DNA of 64,000 nucleotides from Chelonoidis abingdonii (GCF_003597395.2 NC_133773.1:59784681-59848680), one strand, 5' to 3'. Counted from the stretch's first letter, positions 31,350-45,400 are shown. Notes: generated by a model not told the origin, from the sequence alone. Translations and numbers: made by a program.

Positions 31350-34224
31350 CTGTATACTAAAGACTCGTGCTTTGTATTTTCAGCAAGGCAATTGCTATTT
31401 GTGTATGCCATTTGTGGCTGTTATGCATTAGCTTAAAATATTTCAAACTGTAGATTAATGTAAAGTTCACTGCATATTAAAGTCAACAGCATATTTACAT
31501 ACTTGGAAACATAGCTATTATGTGTATGTGGAATCATGCTAATCCTCTAGGGATGATACATTTATGAGTGAATTGAAATTTAGGGTCTGATCCAAAGGAT
31601 TCCCATGATTTCTGTGGCCTTCATATCTGGCCCATAGTCTCCAGTTTAGGTAATATGTATACAAATCTGAAATGGGAAAACCTTCTATAGGAAAGTTGAA
31701 AAAGCAGTTAAACTTGCATTACATTGGGTGGAATTGCCTTTTTATGCATTTGTTACATTGTATTCAATGATATTTAGAAACTATTTCATTAATATGGGTT
31801 TAAATATAGAATGTAACCCTGGGGGAAAATATTTCTACACATCAATGTTTGTATTTAGTGGGAGCTAATATTCACAGCGTCAGAGGATTTTTTGTTGTTG
31901 TTCAGGAAATCAAAACTTTGAGTTCAAATGGATTTAAAATCTGTTGGTGTAATGGTAAATATAGCAACATATCAAATTCACTGGATTTATACATACAGAA
32001 TAATCAGTGTTCACATAATGTAAAATGCTTTCAATTAAGTCCCACTCTTACTGCAAAAGAAAGATACAGAGACAAGAACGTTCTTGACACAGGAGAGTCA
32101 CCTTGCTAGAATACATGGTGTTTTGTAGAGCGTTGTTGAAACATTAATGCTTCCCTGTCTGGATGGTAGTGTTTTTTCACATTTTACAGATGTGGGAAAT
32201 GGGTGAAGAGTACTAGAATTTGTTGTCTTTTAGAAACTACACCTGTCCGCCCACTGAAGTGCATCCTATTTGCAGGGCAGTGCTCATTGCTGGAGTGAGG
32301 GGTTTCAATTTGCACTTACGTGTGCTAGCTGAAGTTAGTATAACCTGCCAGTTTGCCCAAGCAAATCAGTGGCAGATCCAAGATTATTGTTTGAGAGTTC
32401 CTGGCTCCCAGTTCCATGCGTAACCCATCAGAACATGCAAAATATTGTCTTAGTTGGTGTAATTAAATATCATTATCAGAACATTTAGCAAGGTCTCTGA
32501 TGGTATTTAGGAATGTTGGTTGAAATCCGGGCCCCATGGAAGCCAACGGGAGTTTTATCATTGAACTCTCAATGGAGCCAAGATTTCATCCCTTCTCTTA
32601 AATTACTAAACCAAGCACACACTCATTTATTTTAAAGAGAGTGTGAGTTTTTTCCATTTTTAAATAATGTTCGTTCTCTCTCTCTCTTTCTCTTCTGTTC
32701 TTATCTTTGATCTTGCCAGATGTGTAGGCATGCAGGTGTGGTAGCCCAATCTGACCCCACGTGAAGAGAGAGCAGGCATAGAATTGAAAAACAATCTACA
32801 ATACACTAAGGTGACCAAATAATAAGCCTATCAGGTATCAGACTGGTTGTTAGATCAGTGTTTGTGAACTATGCCAGTTTTTGCCTGTGTATATTGGCTA
32901 TTCTTTCAAATTCAAGAACCTGCATGCAGCCTGTGTTTTGAAATGGAAGTTTGGCAAAGTAGAGCTAAAATATTGAATTTTACACAGTCTGAAATGGATT
33001 CTGTAACTTTTTAAAAAAAATTTAATTAAAAAAACTTCCCTACCCCTTCCTGTCAAAGGAAGAAAATTGTAACACATCAACTTGACCCACCTCAGAAAAA
33101 ATCCTAGTAAATAGACCCCATGACTTCCCCAGATGTTCAAGAGATTTGGCCTTATTCAAACCTTGGAAAAGGGAACTGATTTAAAAAAAATTTCACTTCT
33201 GGTAGATTAATATAGATTTAAAATATTATAGGAAGACTCTCAGTGTTGTGATGAGTGTTCCATTATAAATCTGATAAACTGTGTGTCATATTAACTAGTG
33301 TAGTATAAATAAAATATCCTATCATGATGAGCATCTGTAATGGCAGTGTTGAGGTAGCATTGGGAAAATCTAGAATGGTAATATTCTAAGAACAGGAAGT
33401 CTTTCTGTTCTGTTGTCCTTTAATTTCATTATAAACATTAATACATGTATTTCATCCGGGGAACCTGCTTCTGTCTAACATTCATTTTCTTTTCTCCAGA
33501 CTCTTTAAATTAAACCTTGGCCATCAGGCTTAACTTTGACTTTTATTAATTTTTTAGCATTGGATACATGAATATTTTTGAAGGCAAGCAAACATGCAAT
33601 GAATGTCACTTGAATTAGCATTTTGTAGCCAAAGGCCCTTACTCCTTTCCTATTGGTTTAACCTATGTTAATATTGAAACCTATATCTTTCTTCAAAGCA
33701 TCTGTCACTCAAATTCCAAGTGATTTAGAAAATAAAAGCTTTTTGGGTGAAACTTAACCACTAAGGTACTGCCTGCTTTTGGTACATTTGTGACGATCTC
33801 ATGGTGCTACTTCTAATTTTCTCTCTTTGTGCATTGTAGTGCAAGAGTTACATAGCTGCCTGACATACTTTAATCCAGAGGTTGCTGATTTCAATGGTTT
33901 TATGTAATATCACTTCTTTTGGGATCTCTTTTGGGATATTGGAAATACTAATATTTTTATAACTGTTACAAGATATCTACTCTATGATGTTATTCAGTTA
34001 AGGATAAGTTATTTCATATAAAAAGTTGGTAGAATATTAAAAGATAAGTGAACTGAACCAAAATGTGGCTCATAAAATATTTTCAAACTTGAGTGCCTAA
34101 AGTTAGGCACCTAAATAAATGGGAGATTACTTTTTCTTCTTCCACAGAAGCTGAACTGGAGGTAGTTCACTTTTGATAAACAAGCCACTTAAGTGCCCAA
34201 ATATTGATTTAAGTGACTAAAATT

Positions 34225-34330
34225 TGAAAATGCTGGCCCAAGTGACTTGCCCAAGGTCACCTAGTAAACAATTTGCTGTACTGTTTAGAGTAGAAAACTG
34301 GTAATTGGGATTCCTAGGTTCTGCTTTAAT
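34225..34330 (-). repeat. MIR-like fragment, minus strand
   Basis: 'gtgacttgcccaaggtcacc' followed by 'attgggattcctaggttctg' is the MIR core read on the complement. Confidence 0.55.
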
Positions 34331-35149
34331 CTTTCAAAACATTCCCTCTCACGCAAAGTACAAATATTTCCTTTTGTCCCACTGTACTGTGCCCATTCCT
34401 CAGCAATTTCACAAAGAAATCTGCTCCTTTTAAAACAATTTTCAGAAAAAAAATTGGTCTGTAAAAAATGTAGTTCTTTAACTTTAAAAAAAAAAATCTC
34501 TCTTAGTTATCTGCTAACATCTGTTTTTACAGCTCATTTAGAAGTGTGTTTTTTCCTTTAGCTGTTTTGGCATCTATAATTTTAATAAGCCTGTTGGCAA
34601 GGGTTAAGAAAGATCTCTCAGATCACTGGGTGTTTCTATTTGGCAATCCAGTATTTAGAGACAGAGCAGCCATATAGCTCAATAGGGTTCTAGCAGAAAA
34701 TAAGCATGTACCCCTGAATCTAATAGAGTAAGGACTTTTTCCATACTCTGTACTATCTTTCATTGTTTGATTATTGCTGTTTTTTTTAAACAAAATGCAG
34801 AAACTACAAAGATATCACAAACTTAATGTGAAAATATTGCTGGAGGAGAAGGATAATTCTTAAATAAGTTCACAGATTTCTTTATGGTGGGTAAAACAGT
34901 GATCTGATCTTGCCAGAAAATTGGTGTGACCACATATCAGAACTCTTGTTATATCAGAGTCTGGATCTGCCCTCTGATATACACACATCGATCTCATTAA
35001 AATCACTGGAAGCTGCGCGAGTATTCAAATGATGAAATAATTACACAGAAAAATGGAGAATGGGCCAGATTCTTTCCTGCAACCAAGCTGTGCTTGGCGG
35101 ACGGTGAGGCATGGGGTTTCAGGGAGCTGGTTTTGGCTCCCTGATTCAT

Positions 35150-35570
35150 GTAGACTCTCAGACTTTAAGGCCAGAGGGGACCATTGTGATCATCTAGCCT
35201 GACCTCCTGCACATTGGAGTGAAGTTCTGTGGCCTGCAATGATAGATGTATAACCCCTGACTCAGTACTGAAATCCTCAAATTATGATTTAAAGACTTTG
35301 AGTTACAGAGAATACACCTTTTACTCTAATTCAAACCAGCAAGTGACCTATGTCCCATGCTGCAGAGGAAAATGAAGAACCCCCATGGTCTCTGCCACTC
35401 TGACTTGGGGGGAAAATTCCTTACCCCAAATATGGTGATCAGTTAGGGCCTGAGCATATCTGCAAGACCCACTGGGCTGACACTGGGGAAAGAATTCACT
35501 GTAGTAACTCAGAGCCCTCCCCATATAGTTTCCCATCTATGGCCATTGGAGATGTTTGCAAGATATTTTG
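35150..35570. repeat. Unclassified interspersed repeat, CR1-like end
   Basis: It begins 'agactttaaggccagagggg', 'accattgtgatcatctagcc' and continues 'ttaccccaaatatggtgatc', a sequence I associate with a frequent turtle repeat. The first words resemble a LINE or SINE 3' end on the complement. Not assigned further. Confidence 0.45.
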
Positions 35571-35600
35571 ATGATTGGTCTGCATAAGTACCAATGGTGA

Positions 35601-36060
35601 GGGCCCTATCAAATTCATGGTCCATCTTGATCAATTTCATGGCCAGAGGTTTTAAAATTGGTCAATTTCATGTGTTCAGACTTTACATCTGAAATTTTGA
35701 GTGTTGTGATCGTGGGGCTCCCTTTTCTGGCAGCGGGGACTCGCAGCTGGGGCGCTCTCAGCAGCAGGTGGAGATTGGACCAACATCTGAAAACCTCCTC
35801 TAGCTGCAGGAACCTTTGGGGCCCAGCACTGGAGCTTCCTGCACCAGGGGGATGCACTCAGAGGTGGGTCTGATCTCCCCCTGAGAGTGGCCATGTAGGA
35901 GAAGGACTAGTCCTGTCCCTCCCCAGCCCGACAGGGACTTGCAGCTAGGAGCCCCCATCTGGGGTGCTCCCCACAGCCAGGGGAAGATCAGATTTCATGG
36001 GGAACGGCTTATTTCACGGTCTGTGGCGTGTGTGGGTGGGTATTAGGGTTCCTATGAATG
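35601..36060. mobile_element. TIR DNA element, 'GGGCCCTACCAAATTC' family (copy 2)
   Basis: The left end 'gagggccctatcaaattcat' matches the right end of 18190-18783 inverted. 'acatctgaaattttgagtgt' matches the copy's 'aatctgaaatttcagggcat'. The right end is eroded ('ggtattagggttcctatg'). Non-coding. Confidence 0.55.
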
Positions 36061-36314
36061 GTATGGCAAGGAACCCAACCTCCTTTCTTATAGCCCACTG
36101 TAACCCTCCTGTGGGGTGGGGATGGGGAGTGCATGGTAAGGTCCCAGCAATGAGTTGGTTGGAAGACCTGGATGGAAAATGAAGGGAGGTTGGTGGAAGC
36201 CCCGGGTAGTTACTTGAATTATCATGAAGTTGCCTGCACTGCAGACTTTTATCTGCTGGGTAGTCCCAGACATCTAATAATAAAGTTGTGGCTGATCAAA
36301 TCCATGTCAAGAGT

Positions 36315-37002
36315 TGTCATAAACAGAAGGTTAAGGGTTAATGCCTCTTTTTACCTGTAAAGGGTTAAAAAGTTCACCTAGCCTAGCTAACACCTGACCA
36401 GAGGAACCAATGGGGGAATGAGATGTTTCAAAAGGAAGGAGGTAAGTTTTTCCTTTGTTTAGAGTTTCAGTTTCAGCCAGAGTGAAAAAGATCAAGGAAC
36501 CAGCCTCTGATCAGAGTAGTAAGTTTTAGAAAGGAATAAATAGGTTTTATGTTTATTTCTTTGTAACCTGTCTTATGCAATTAGAGGTAGAATCAAATTG
36601 GGTGGGGTTTTTTTTGTGTAACTAAATTTGTGCCCCAGGGAACATCCTCTGTGTTTTGAATCTGTTGTCTGTGAGAGTAGCTGGTATGATGATCTCTCCC
36701 AGAGGGTTTTCTCTTACCTTTCTTTTCTTTATTTTAAAAGCCTTTTTCTTAATACCTGATTGATTTTTCCTTGTTTTAAGATCCAAGGGATTGGATCTGT
36801 ACTCACCAGGGAATTGGTTAAGGAGTCTCTCAAGGCTGCCCAGGGAGGGGAAGGTTTTGGGGGGAAAGGGAGTGATCCAGACACTGAAAATTCTGGATGG
36901 TGGCAGTGATACCAGATCTAAGCTAGTAATTAAGCTTAGAAGTGTCCATGCAGGTCCCCACATCTGTACCCTAAAGTTCAGAGTGGGGAAGGAACCTTGA
37001 CA
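36315..37002 (+). mobile_element. Solo LTR (copy B), plus strand, 5-bp target duplication
   Basis: It runs TGTCATAAACAG...GGAACCTTGACA, 688 bp, flanked by AGAGT (36310-36314 and 37003-37007). Shares with copies A and C 'acctgaccagaggaaccaatg', 'gataccagatctaagctag' (A and B) and 'ctgtaccctaaagttcaga'. No adjoining gag, pol or env. A 5-bp duplication fits Ty3/gypsy and ERVL-like retroelements; I cannot tell which. In sense orientation with DCLK2. Confidence 0.92.
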
Positions 37003-37214
37003 AGAGTCTTCTATCCTTCTTTCATTATAGCCGGTTAATGGGGCTGGGTTAGATAATTATTTAATGACAATAGACATTGAGATTCAAAACGTTAAAGCTT
37101 TATAACCATTAAAACACAAATTGTCAACATCACTTATCAAAATATACAAAGTAAATATTTTTTAAACTCTGAGTTCTCAAGGAACAATTTTCTCTGCCTA
37201 TCTGTAAATTTTGA

Positions 37215-37241
37215 TTGTGTGTGTGTGTGTGTTTGTGTGTG
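37215..37241. repeat. (GT)n microsatellite
   Basis: GT units with one T interruption near 37233, in DCLK2 intron 1. Confidence 0.95.
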
Positions 37242-39093
37242 AAAAATTCAAGCCTATGTATTAAATATTTCCTCCTGATACGTTTCATAGACACGCTGCA
37301 CACATTGACTCTGACTTCTCCTCCTTTTAGTATGAGATATGGTATATGACACTTTTTGGTATTAACAGAGATCTTCGAACTGTCAGCTATAAAAGGACTC
37401 TAAACTGCAATCTGCCAATGCACAGTGTCTGATATGTTCCTGTTGACCGCAATGGGATCAGTTTCCAATGACATCAAAGAGTAGATAGAACTGGGTTCCA
37501 AATTATGCAGAACAAAAATAACTAATAACTTATTTTCTTCAAATATTGCAAGTTAAATAAGCTTCCTGGGAATTTTAGTTTTCTAGTAAACTAGAAAGGG
37601 AAAAGTCACTTCAACTGGAGTAAGAAAACGGACAAGTAAATTTCAAATCATAGTAACTCAAAGGCAATTTGTTTCTGTAACCTGTGAAGGAAATTTACAG
37701 TTTCTTTCCCGATTAGGGTAAACAATGCAACTTTCAGGCCAGGTCAGTTTTTTTGGAGTCAAAGTTGTAGGGGAGCAAAGAAGAGGATTTTGTAATGGAA
37801 ATTAGTTTACATAAGTGCGTTAGCATATCCATAGTTAAGTGTAACATCATGTATCTAATTTTCTGCACTTTTCTATTCTCTACATGTAGCATGATTCTCA
37901 GTCATCATTTATTAATAAAACCAGATTAAATATTTACAAACATTTTATTATATCTTGCATGTTCATTTCAAATTAGAAAAAGGCCCATTGGGAGCAACTT
38001 TAAAACCTAGATTTCAGCAGAATATTCTGAAACCTTTTGAACAGATTTACTGAAAACTGACTGTTCTGTATCCAGTGTTAATTTAGCATACTAATACAAC
38101 CCTGGAGAATTACCATCATTTAGTCTAGAGTTCTGTTGCTGTTTCTTTATAACTCCATCCAGCAGTTTTTCCATTTCTCTGGTGTGTGAAATGATCTAAC
38201 AAAATTCTGTCAACCACGTGACACTGCAAAGTAACAATAAAGCATAAAAGTTGCATATATGGCCTATACTTACTTCTAGTGTGTTTTCCCCATGAATGAT
38301 TAAATATGATTGAAATTCTGGAAACTGGTGGACTTTCTTTGAATTTATTATCTTAGAGTAGGGCATATGTATTTTACAAGCCATATGCTGTCAATATTTT
38401 AACAGGAGACTGTTATAAAATTCCCCCCCCCCCACCACAAAAAGCCTAGAGTGCTTGAGCTTCAAGAGGGGGAGGAAGGACTAGATAATCTGTTAATGTG
38501 TTTTCCTATTTAAACATGTTTTCAATAATCTGAGGTGTTAAGGAGGCAACATCACAAAGCAAGTTAACTAATATTGTTGTACACTTTTTTTCTGCAAATT
38601 CTTAGACTTTGTCTCCAGAAAATTAGTCAAGTATATTACTAGAATATCACAGTGTACAATTTGTGACTGTAGGGAAGCCCAGTTCCTCCTATTGGGTACA
38701 TTCTACAGGGTGGCGTGAGTGGGTGTATGCAAGTTATTTTTTTATTTTATTTTACTTTTTGTGAGTCCCAGGAATGTAATATTTTGTAGAGATAATTCAG
38801 CAGTATGTAAAAAGGGAGCTCTGAGAGAGAGAGAGAAATCTCTCCAACTCTCTCTTCAGTTTGGGTTAGCAGAATTTCTAACAAGGGACTCTTGAGGCCC
38901 CCTACCTAGCATATCACTGTGATTTACATTGGAGTCAATTGGACAAATAGATAATATTTGAAACTCAATGCATAGCACTGCTTCAGTCAAGAAATTGTCA
39001 GTTTGGAGACTGTATGGAATAGTTGAACTATGTGTTTAACATAAAACCCTAAATCACAATGTCTTTCTCTCTCCTTCCCCCCCGCCCCTTCAG

Positions 39094-39428
39094 GTGAAAG
39101 TTATGTATGTGCATCCAATGAACCGTATCGCAAAGTTGATTATACCAAGAATGTCAATCCAAACTGGTCTGTGAATGTTAAGACTGGGTCTGCTCGATCC
39201 TTGACATCTCTGACATCGATGAAAAGTGAAGTGAAGGAGAATAAAGATTTCATTAAACCCAAACTGGTGACTGTTATTCGGAGTGGAGTGAAGCCACGGA
39301 AAGCTGTGAGAATTCTGTTGAATAAAAAGACTGCTCATTCCTTTGAACAGGTTTTGACTGACATCACAGAAGCCATTAAGTTAGATTCAGGCATTGTCAA
39401 GAGACTTGTAACACTAGATGGGAAGCAG
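39094..39428 (+). CDS. DCLK2: DCLK2 coding exon 2: end of first and most of second doublecortin domain
   Basis: It continues codon 141 (G|GT) as [19 protein letters not shown], which completes the first doublecortin domain, then the linker [15 protein letters not shown] with a Ser/Thr-rich run. The second doublecortin domain starts near residue 195 ([38 protein letters not shown]) and the exon ends at residue 252 in LDGKQ. Length 335 bp; joined to exon 1 it gives 756 coding bases, phase 0. The reading past 39428 into GTAAGAG is intron. The acceptor has a C-rich tract ending CAG. The second domain binds tubulin in the doublecortin family. The next exon should begin with codons for V-T-C-L-Q-D-F-F and was not found in the window. 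No stops or frameshifts. Confidence 0.95.
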
Positions 39429-40435
39429 GTAAGAGAACAAACCATCTTGGGTATTGACTATTGGGTACAAATTAAGCTGCCTCTACTTTTATATTCTGTT
39501 ATCATTTTCAGTTTTTGTTATCATCTAAGTTCTGCCCTGCTTATGAATATTATATTGTAACATTTATTAATTTTTCCAAAGTCCTCCTTTATCATCCCAG
39601 AAAAGTAGGTTTGCTATTCTTCAACCAGCAGATGTAATCACAATTTGGAAGGCTGGAATAGGTAAAAGGAAAAATTGGAGTGCGTGCACCCAATCCAGGC
39701 TTCCTGTCACCCTCAGCTCACTCATTTCCTGTCTCCAGTAAATTACTGCTTTCACTTATAGAATATTATAGTTGAAATTCAATAGTTGATACTAGTGTGT
39801 GCATGTGGGAGGGGGGGCCCTCAGGGAAAATGAAAATATCTTCTTGTAGTCTTGTTACTTCCTCCCCCTGCTTATTTACTTCGCCCACCTGTTACCTCTT
39901 GTCTTTCACTTTGCAGGGTCTTTGGGACAGGGACTAGTTTGTACAGTGTCAGAAGTCCTATTGCGCTAATCTATTTCAGGCTGTTAGCCATTTCTATAAT
40001 ATAGATTATTAAAACTCCAGGGCATGTTTATGACCTCAGCATATTAGTGATAGGTTTGGGGACATTATGGGTGGTAGTATACTTACTGTGGACTGAGGAG
40101 AATCTTCATTCTTGGCCCTCTGTGGCACTGGAAAATGCTCTGAAACAGGGCAAAACTCATTTGGCTGCTGCAGTAACTCTTCCTCATGCTCCTGGGAAGT
40201 AGGTATGGCCAGGTTATGATTGGAGTGGTAGTGAGGAGGAAGCAGTAAATGTTCTCAGGCAGGGTAGGCAAACTTCTAGAAAAGCTTTCTTTTCAATCTG
40301 CTGCTTTATTCCTCAGCTGCAGGCCTGAGGGGAGCTGTCACTGTTACCTCTTCGTTATTGTGCAGTTTTTCAACTGTGGAGAAGAGTAAAGATGGCAACT
40401 GCTCTGTTAAGGGAGGGAGATTCAGACTGTTATCC

Positions 40436-40535
40436 CAGCACAGACTGAGAACTGCCCTACGGGGCAGTTATGTATTTAGATTGCTGGGTATGGAGATATC
40501 AGTAACTTCATGCTGAAATTCTGCTTCTTTATATG
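40436..40535 (+). repeat. Unclassified diverged repeat, copy 1
   Basis: 'cagcacagactgagaactgc', 'gttatgtatttagattgctg' and 'catgctgaaattctgcttc' align in order with 42361-42450. Similarity may extend about 55 bp upstream. Confidence 0.6.
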
Positions 40536-42360
40536 CATCTCCCTTTCCAAAATGAAGCTGTGGAAGCAGATATTTTTACACAACTGGCTCACAAAAGCTG
40601 TCTCTTCTCCTTCCCTGTTCCCACTCGCACAATATACATAAAGCATGGAGCAAACTAAGGTCTTGGGTGATATAATTGAATCTGAGTAGGCTTTGATCTA
40701 TTGACAGAACTATCCTTCACAGTGCAGCGTTCGTTTTGTTTTGTTTTTTCCATTTGTACATAGGGACAAAGGCAGCACTGAGCCCAAATGCCACTTAACC
40801 AATTCCTGACTTCTTTGCAGGTGCTGCATTAGATTTGAGGAAGAAATGGGGAGGGGGAGGGAGAAGGAGTAAGTTTAGAGTAACATGCTGTTTCCCAACA
40901 GGCAATCGTTCCTTCATTTCATGCTGTAGCAGTGTTTCTGCAAGCCTCAATTATTCTTTCTAGTGAGGGAAATAGCAAGTTGCCTAGCTCTACTTCCACC
41001 TTAGTCATATTCTTGCTGATTAGCTAATAGCGTGGGTGGCTGCACAGGTAACCCTATAGGGGCTCTGTCTTCAGGCACACTGATTAGCAGAAAGGCTCCT
41101 TTGCTTTGTCAGGTAACTGTTTCACCTTCCTAGAGAGGAGAGATGCTTCTGCTTTTCCTGCAGTAATGGCCTGACTCTCACACACATAACACTGTGTGCG
41201 TGCGGGTTTTTGTGTTTGTCCTTTGCTGGTATACGTAGAGGTTGGCACCAAGGGCATTTGTATGGTTTGGCAGATGGAAAGGCGCTTTGGTTCCAGTTAG
41301 CAGCTGATGGAGATTTGAGCCCATTTTCCCTAATGCAGTAATTACTTATTTTTCCAAATTTGCTAGGAAGGCAATTCTTTTGTGTTGATGTCCTGCTGCT
41401 GGCAAAACTTGAAAGGCAACTTTAAAAAAAGTCATTTTGTAATTGTAAAATGTAACTGCTGTTGTGTGGTTGGGTGTGTTGTTTTTTTTTTGTTTTGTTT
41501 TGTTTTTTTTTTTTAATCTTATCTGCTAGAAAATACTCTATTAACCCTTCTGGCCTCTCAAAAATTAAGAAGAGTATAAATTGTGCTCTGCTAATTTGGA
41601 ATTGATATAGGAAGTTTTAAGTAAAGACATTCAGATATTATTTGCAAAATAATAATTTTCCCCACAACATTCCTCTTCATTTCAAAAGGAATCCTTAGTT
41701 CACTTGTTAATTTGTTTTATGTTCAGTTGAGTGATTTTACACTCTGAGGGGAAAAGATCATTAAATTAGTGATCTTTTTAGTAAAACCTACCTTCTAATT
41801 TCAAGCAGTACGTTGGAAAGAAGTCTTACAATAATTGTCTAATATTTTTCATTTACACATCAGACTGTTGTTCTTTTATTATATCAACAACATGACTATA
41901 GTTATGTATAGAGAAACATTTTCTTGAGATTTTGTGTATTATGAGAGTTATTTATTTTAAGCTATAATTTATAACATCCAATTAAACATTCTTCATTCCT
42001 TTAAACACCAGTGACCTTATAACAATAAGATCTGGACTTTTAGATTGTTAGTTGTTCAGCTCTCAACAGAATCTAGTTCCTGTTTCCCAGATTCTGACAG
42101 GCCATCAGTGCAAGACAAAATGCTTTGGTAAAAGTACCATGGCCTAGACTTTCTTTTCCTCTATTCTGGAGGATTTGCTCGATGTCTTCCTACAAGCAGA
42201 GTGAGAGCTGTATCTTTTCTCTTCATTTGTTTCTGGAATCCCTTCTTCCTACTCTGAAGTGAGGTGAGACAGACTAAACTTTGTTTAGAAAGTTAATCCT
42301 CTGTGCCCGAAATGAAGGATGGAGTGTTTAGATCTTGTTAAAGGAGCTCAAAGTAGTTGC

Positions 42361-42450
42361 CAGCACAGACTAGATATTGCCCTGCAGGTCAATAATGTAT
42401 TCAGATGACTGGGGACAGTAACCTTGTGCTGAAATTGTTTCCTTATGTTC
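42361..42450 (+). repeat. Unclassified diverged repeat, copy 2
   Basis: 'cagcacagactagatattgc', 'taatgtattcagatgactgg' and 'tgtgctgaaattgtttcc' match 40436-40535 in the same order and orientation, 1.9 kb apart in intron 2. Confidence 0.6.
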
Positions 42451-45400
42451 AAGAAAGCACATTCTGTTGCCAGCTGCATGGTATAGAAATAGAAAGCATG
42501 TACTGGTCACATAATGGACATAAAATATTGTTTGTCCATCCGCATCTTGACTCACCTCTCTTCCTCCTTTATAGCAACTGCTTGATGGTTTTTATTAACA
42601 ATTTTATTGGGAATTTCCATAACAATTCAACAAGGCTAAAAAGTTGGGATCCTCCCTCAAAAGGTTGTCAGTACAGTATAACAAATTGTACTAACTGAAA
42701 GAACATGCCTCAAACAATAGGTAATAGTTTTAGCTCACGCTTGGTCCCTGAAAACCAGTGTTGTCTAGGTAGTTATCTCCATGCTGCTGAGTTGGAACAA
42801 ATTCTCTTCAATGTTCTTTTAGGCCAGCTCCACATAAGGGTCCCATAATTTATTAAAGAGTAGTAAGTGACGCTCTGTATGTAAGCAGATGTTTCTAGTG
42901 GGAGGCTTGTCTTGGGGAATTTATGAAGGCCAAATGTACCCGTTAAAACAGCCTTGTTGATGTGAGATTAGGCAGCATTTCTTGATATCAACAAGAAATG
43001 AATAGGCAAGAGCAAGAGAAGTAGGATTAACTGTACAATTGGTATCCAAGTTCTGTTCCTTCGTTTTTCATCATCTGGCTTCCCCAGAGAATCTGAGACC
43101 CCTAGTATAATTCCCATCTGACTTGGGATCGATGCTTTGGCACAGAGCCTAATAAATAACCTTTCAGTTTACAGAATGTAGTGTAAAATTTAATATTTTC
43201 TAGCTTTATAAAAATAATGTTGCCTTATGAGAAGGGAAAAATGAGGATTTATAACTTGACGATGCGAATGTAATTTCTGCAAATACTGGTTACCTGTAGG
43301 TGGGGAGAGAACTGAACCAATGATAGTGCAGGGCTGTTTCTGTAAGACTACATTAATTTTTCAATTTAAAAATAAACCTTTTTCATCATCAGTAATGCTT
43401 ACAGTGAAGAAACTAGGCATAAGTTAATATGCGTAGCGCTGTTGTGACTCTTCATCCCCTCTGTATTTTAAGCATATTTTAATTGCACTGTTACATTGCT
43501 GTCAGACATTTTACTGCAGGTGTTAGAAATTACTGTAATAGAGATTTGCCTCCACATTAGCTGGTATTGTACATACTCAAAAACTATTGAAAATTGGAAG
43601 GCGCTCCCATAAAAAGAGTTCTTTATCTTTCCTCTTATGTTTCAGGCTGTAAGCCAATGTTGCCAACTCTCTCTCAGATTTATTGTGAATACTCTAGTAC
43701 AGTTTTGGCCCCCTGCTTCAGGCAGTCTCATGAAGATGCAATTTTGGAGGAACTGAGAAAGAGAGATGGAGAAACTCCCTCTCATATTGTCCTGTAGGCT
43801 AGGGCAGTTTCAGTAAACTGGAAGCCCAGAGACCACAAGTTTTAGTCCCAGCTATTTCACTGATTGCTAAGAGTTGTGAAGGGTACAGAAACTGTGGTGG
43901 TGATGGACCCTCATGTAGCTACTGTGGTGTGGTAACTCTCTCACTCATCCATTTTGCAGATAGATGATTGCTAGCTTAGCTTTCATGTAAGAGGTGTTTC
44001 TGCTCACCTGAGTGGCGAGGGAGACTCCCAGTCTGAATTTGATCCAAGCAATCTTAATGCAGTTTCATCACCGTGAACCTGCCACAAGGGAAGCTGGGCA
44101 CACAGTCACACTTGTGGCTTCTCTGGGTGATTGGTTGCTCGATAAGGAGACACAGGTGTCTGACTGAAGATAATGTAGTAATAGATGTATGTAAAGTAGC
44201 ATGGGAATCAGCCTGCAAAAGAAACACTGTTGGACCAGGAGAAAAATCTTGAGAGCTTGTGATTGGTCACTGCCTGATTGGCTCAAAGAGCAGAAAACAT
44301 GGAGAGTGTGTTTTCCGTTAAAAAAGTTGTTAATTTTTGTCTGTTTTATTACTACAATAGCACATTTAAAAATTGAAGGAGAACGGGCCAAAGCTTTCTG
44401 TAGAAATTGTGCCACAGTAACTTGCAACAGTGTCTGCTATAGTGCATTTTTTTCTTTTTTGTTGTTCACATTTGATTAAAATAATCCATTCTTTCACAAA
44501 AACTGACCAAAGCACCACCACTTACGTAGCACGGAGTTGCTATTTAAACAGTTCAGTTTGTACTTCAAACGGTGACATTTTATGGCTAACTTTTTGCTGA
44601 GCGGTGTTTAGTTTTATTAATTTTTCAGAGCCTATTTTAATGACAATTGCTTTAATGACAGCAATTTAAGTAGTGATTTGCAGAAATGGACTTAGTAGCT
44701 AGAATGGTAAATGAGAGGCATGTGATTATGGCCACCTGCCATTCTAAGACGAAATCACAGAGGTGGGAATCTAAACCTTGGGAATTTGTTGAGTCCCACT
44801 GAGTTTGACCATTAACAGATAATTAGTCTGGTAAAACCTTTTGGAATTTATCCTGCAGCTGTACTATGTCAGATTAGGATTGGTGTCAACTGCTGACTGT
44901 CAGATTCTTAAAGGGCCCTAATTAAAACTTTTCCACCAGTAGGGAAGCCTGCCCCTGACAAGGACTTGAACCTTGTGCTGTCATCTCTTACTAAGCCTCC
45001 CTTTCAGTTGTTAGCTACCTGGAACATGTATCACTTGTCCAAGAAGGGTGCATTGTGGCCATAGCTCAGCCAGGACAGTAGATAAATTGGGAGCCCTAAT
45101 GGTGGATCCCCCATGCACTATATTCCAGAAGGACACAGTGTCATTACAGCTACATCCCCAGGATGGTTTCAGAGTTCTGCATAAACCAACCTGTGCACTT
45201 ACCTGTCCTTCACCCCTTCATTCCCAAACTGCATGAGTCGGAGAGGTGAGAAGGCTTCATTTTCCTTGACTTACAACATGTTCTCACCTTCTGTCTGCAA
45301 AGGACAAGATTGATTTGAAAATCTCTGACTTTGTTGCCATAGCTGGACCTCACTCTTTCTCCTATCTTATCTGAGAGGATCTCAAAGTGGATCATGGGTT

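Larger units (their letters stand above)
20283..39093 (+). other. DCLK2: DCLK2 intron 1 (18.8 kb)
   Basis: It runs from the donor GTAAGA (20283) to the acceptor CCCGCCCCTTCAG (ending 39093), preceded by a long pyrimidine tract from about 39061. Phase 1. Stretches without assigned repeats (20331-21981, 22693-26893, 28229-29149, 29694-30580, 31350-34224, 37008-39060) hold no exon I can recognise. Simple tracts: A17G10 at 26418-26444, (GT)n at 37215-37241, (GA)n at 38823-38836. Confidence 0.9.

Noticed and set aside
19862..39428. Gene is DCX or DCLK1 instead of DCLK2
   Set aside because: The N-terminus [26 protein letters not shown] and KGLVFAVSS fit DCLK2; DCX and DCLK1 have different N-termini and PSPTHS.
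39429..39560. Extension of the exon 2 reading frame beyond 39428 as coding
   Set aside because: GTAAGAG donor at 39429 and loss of similarity to doublecortin family right after LDGKQ show it is intron.
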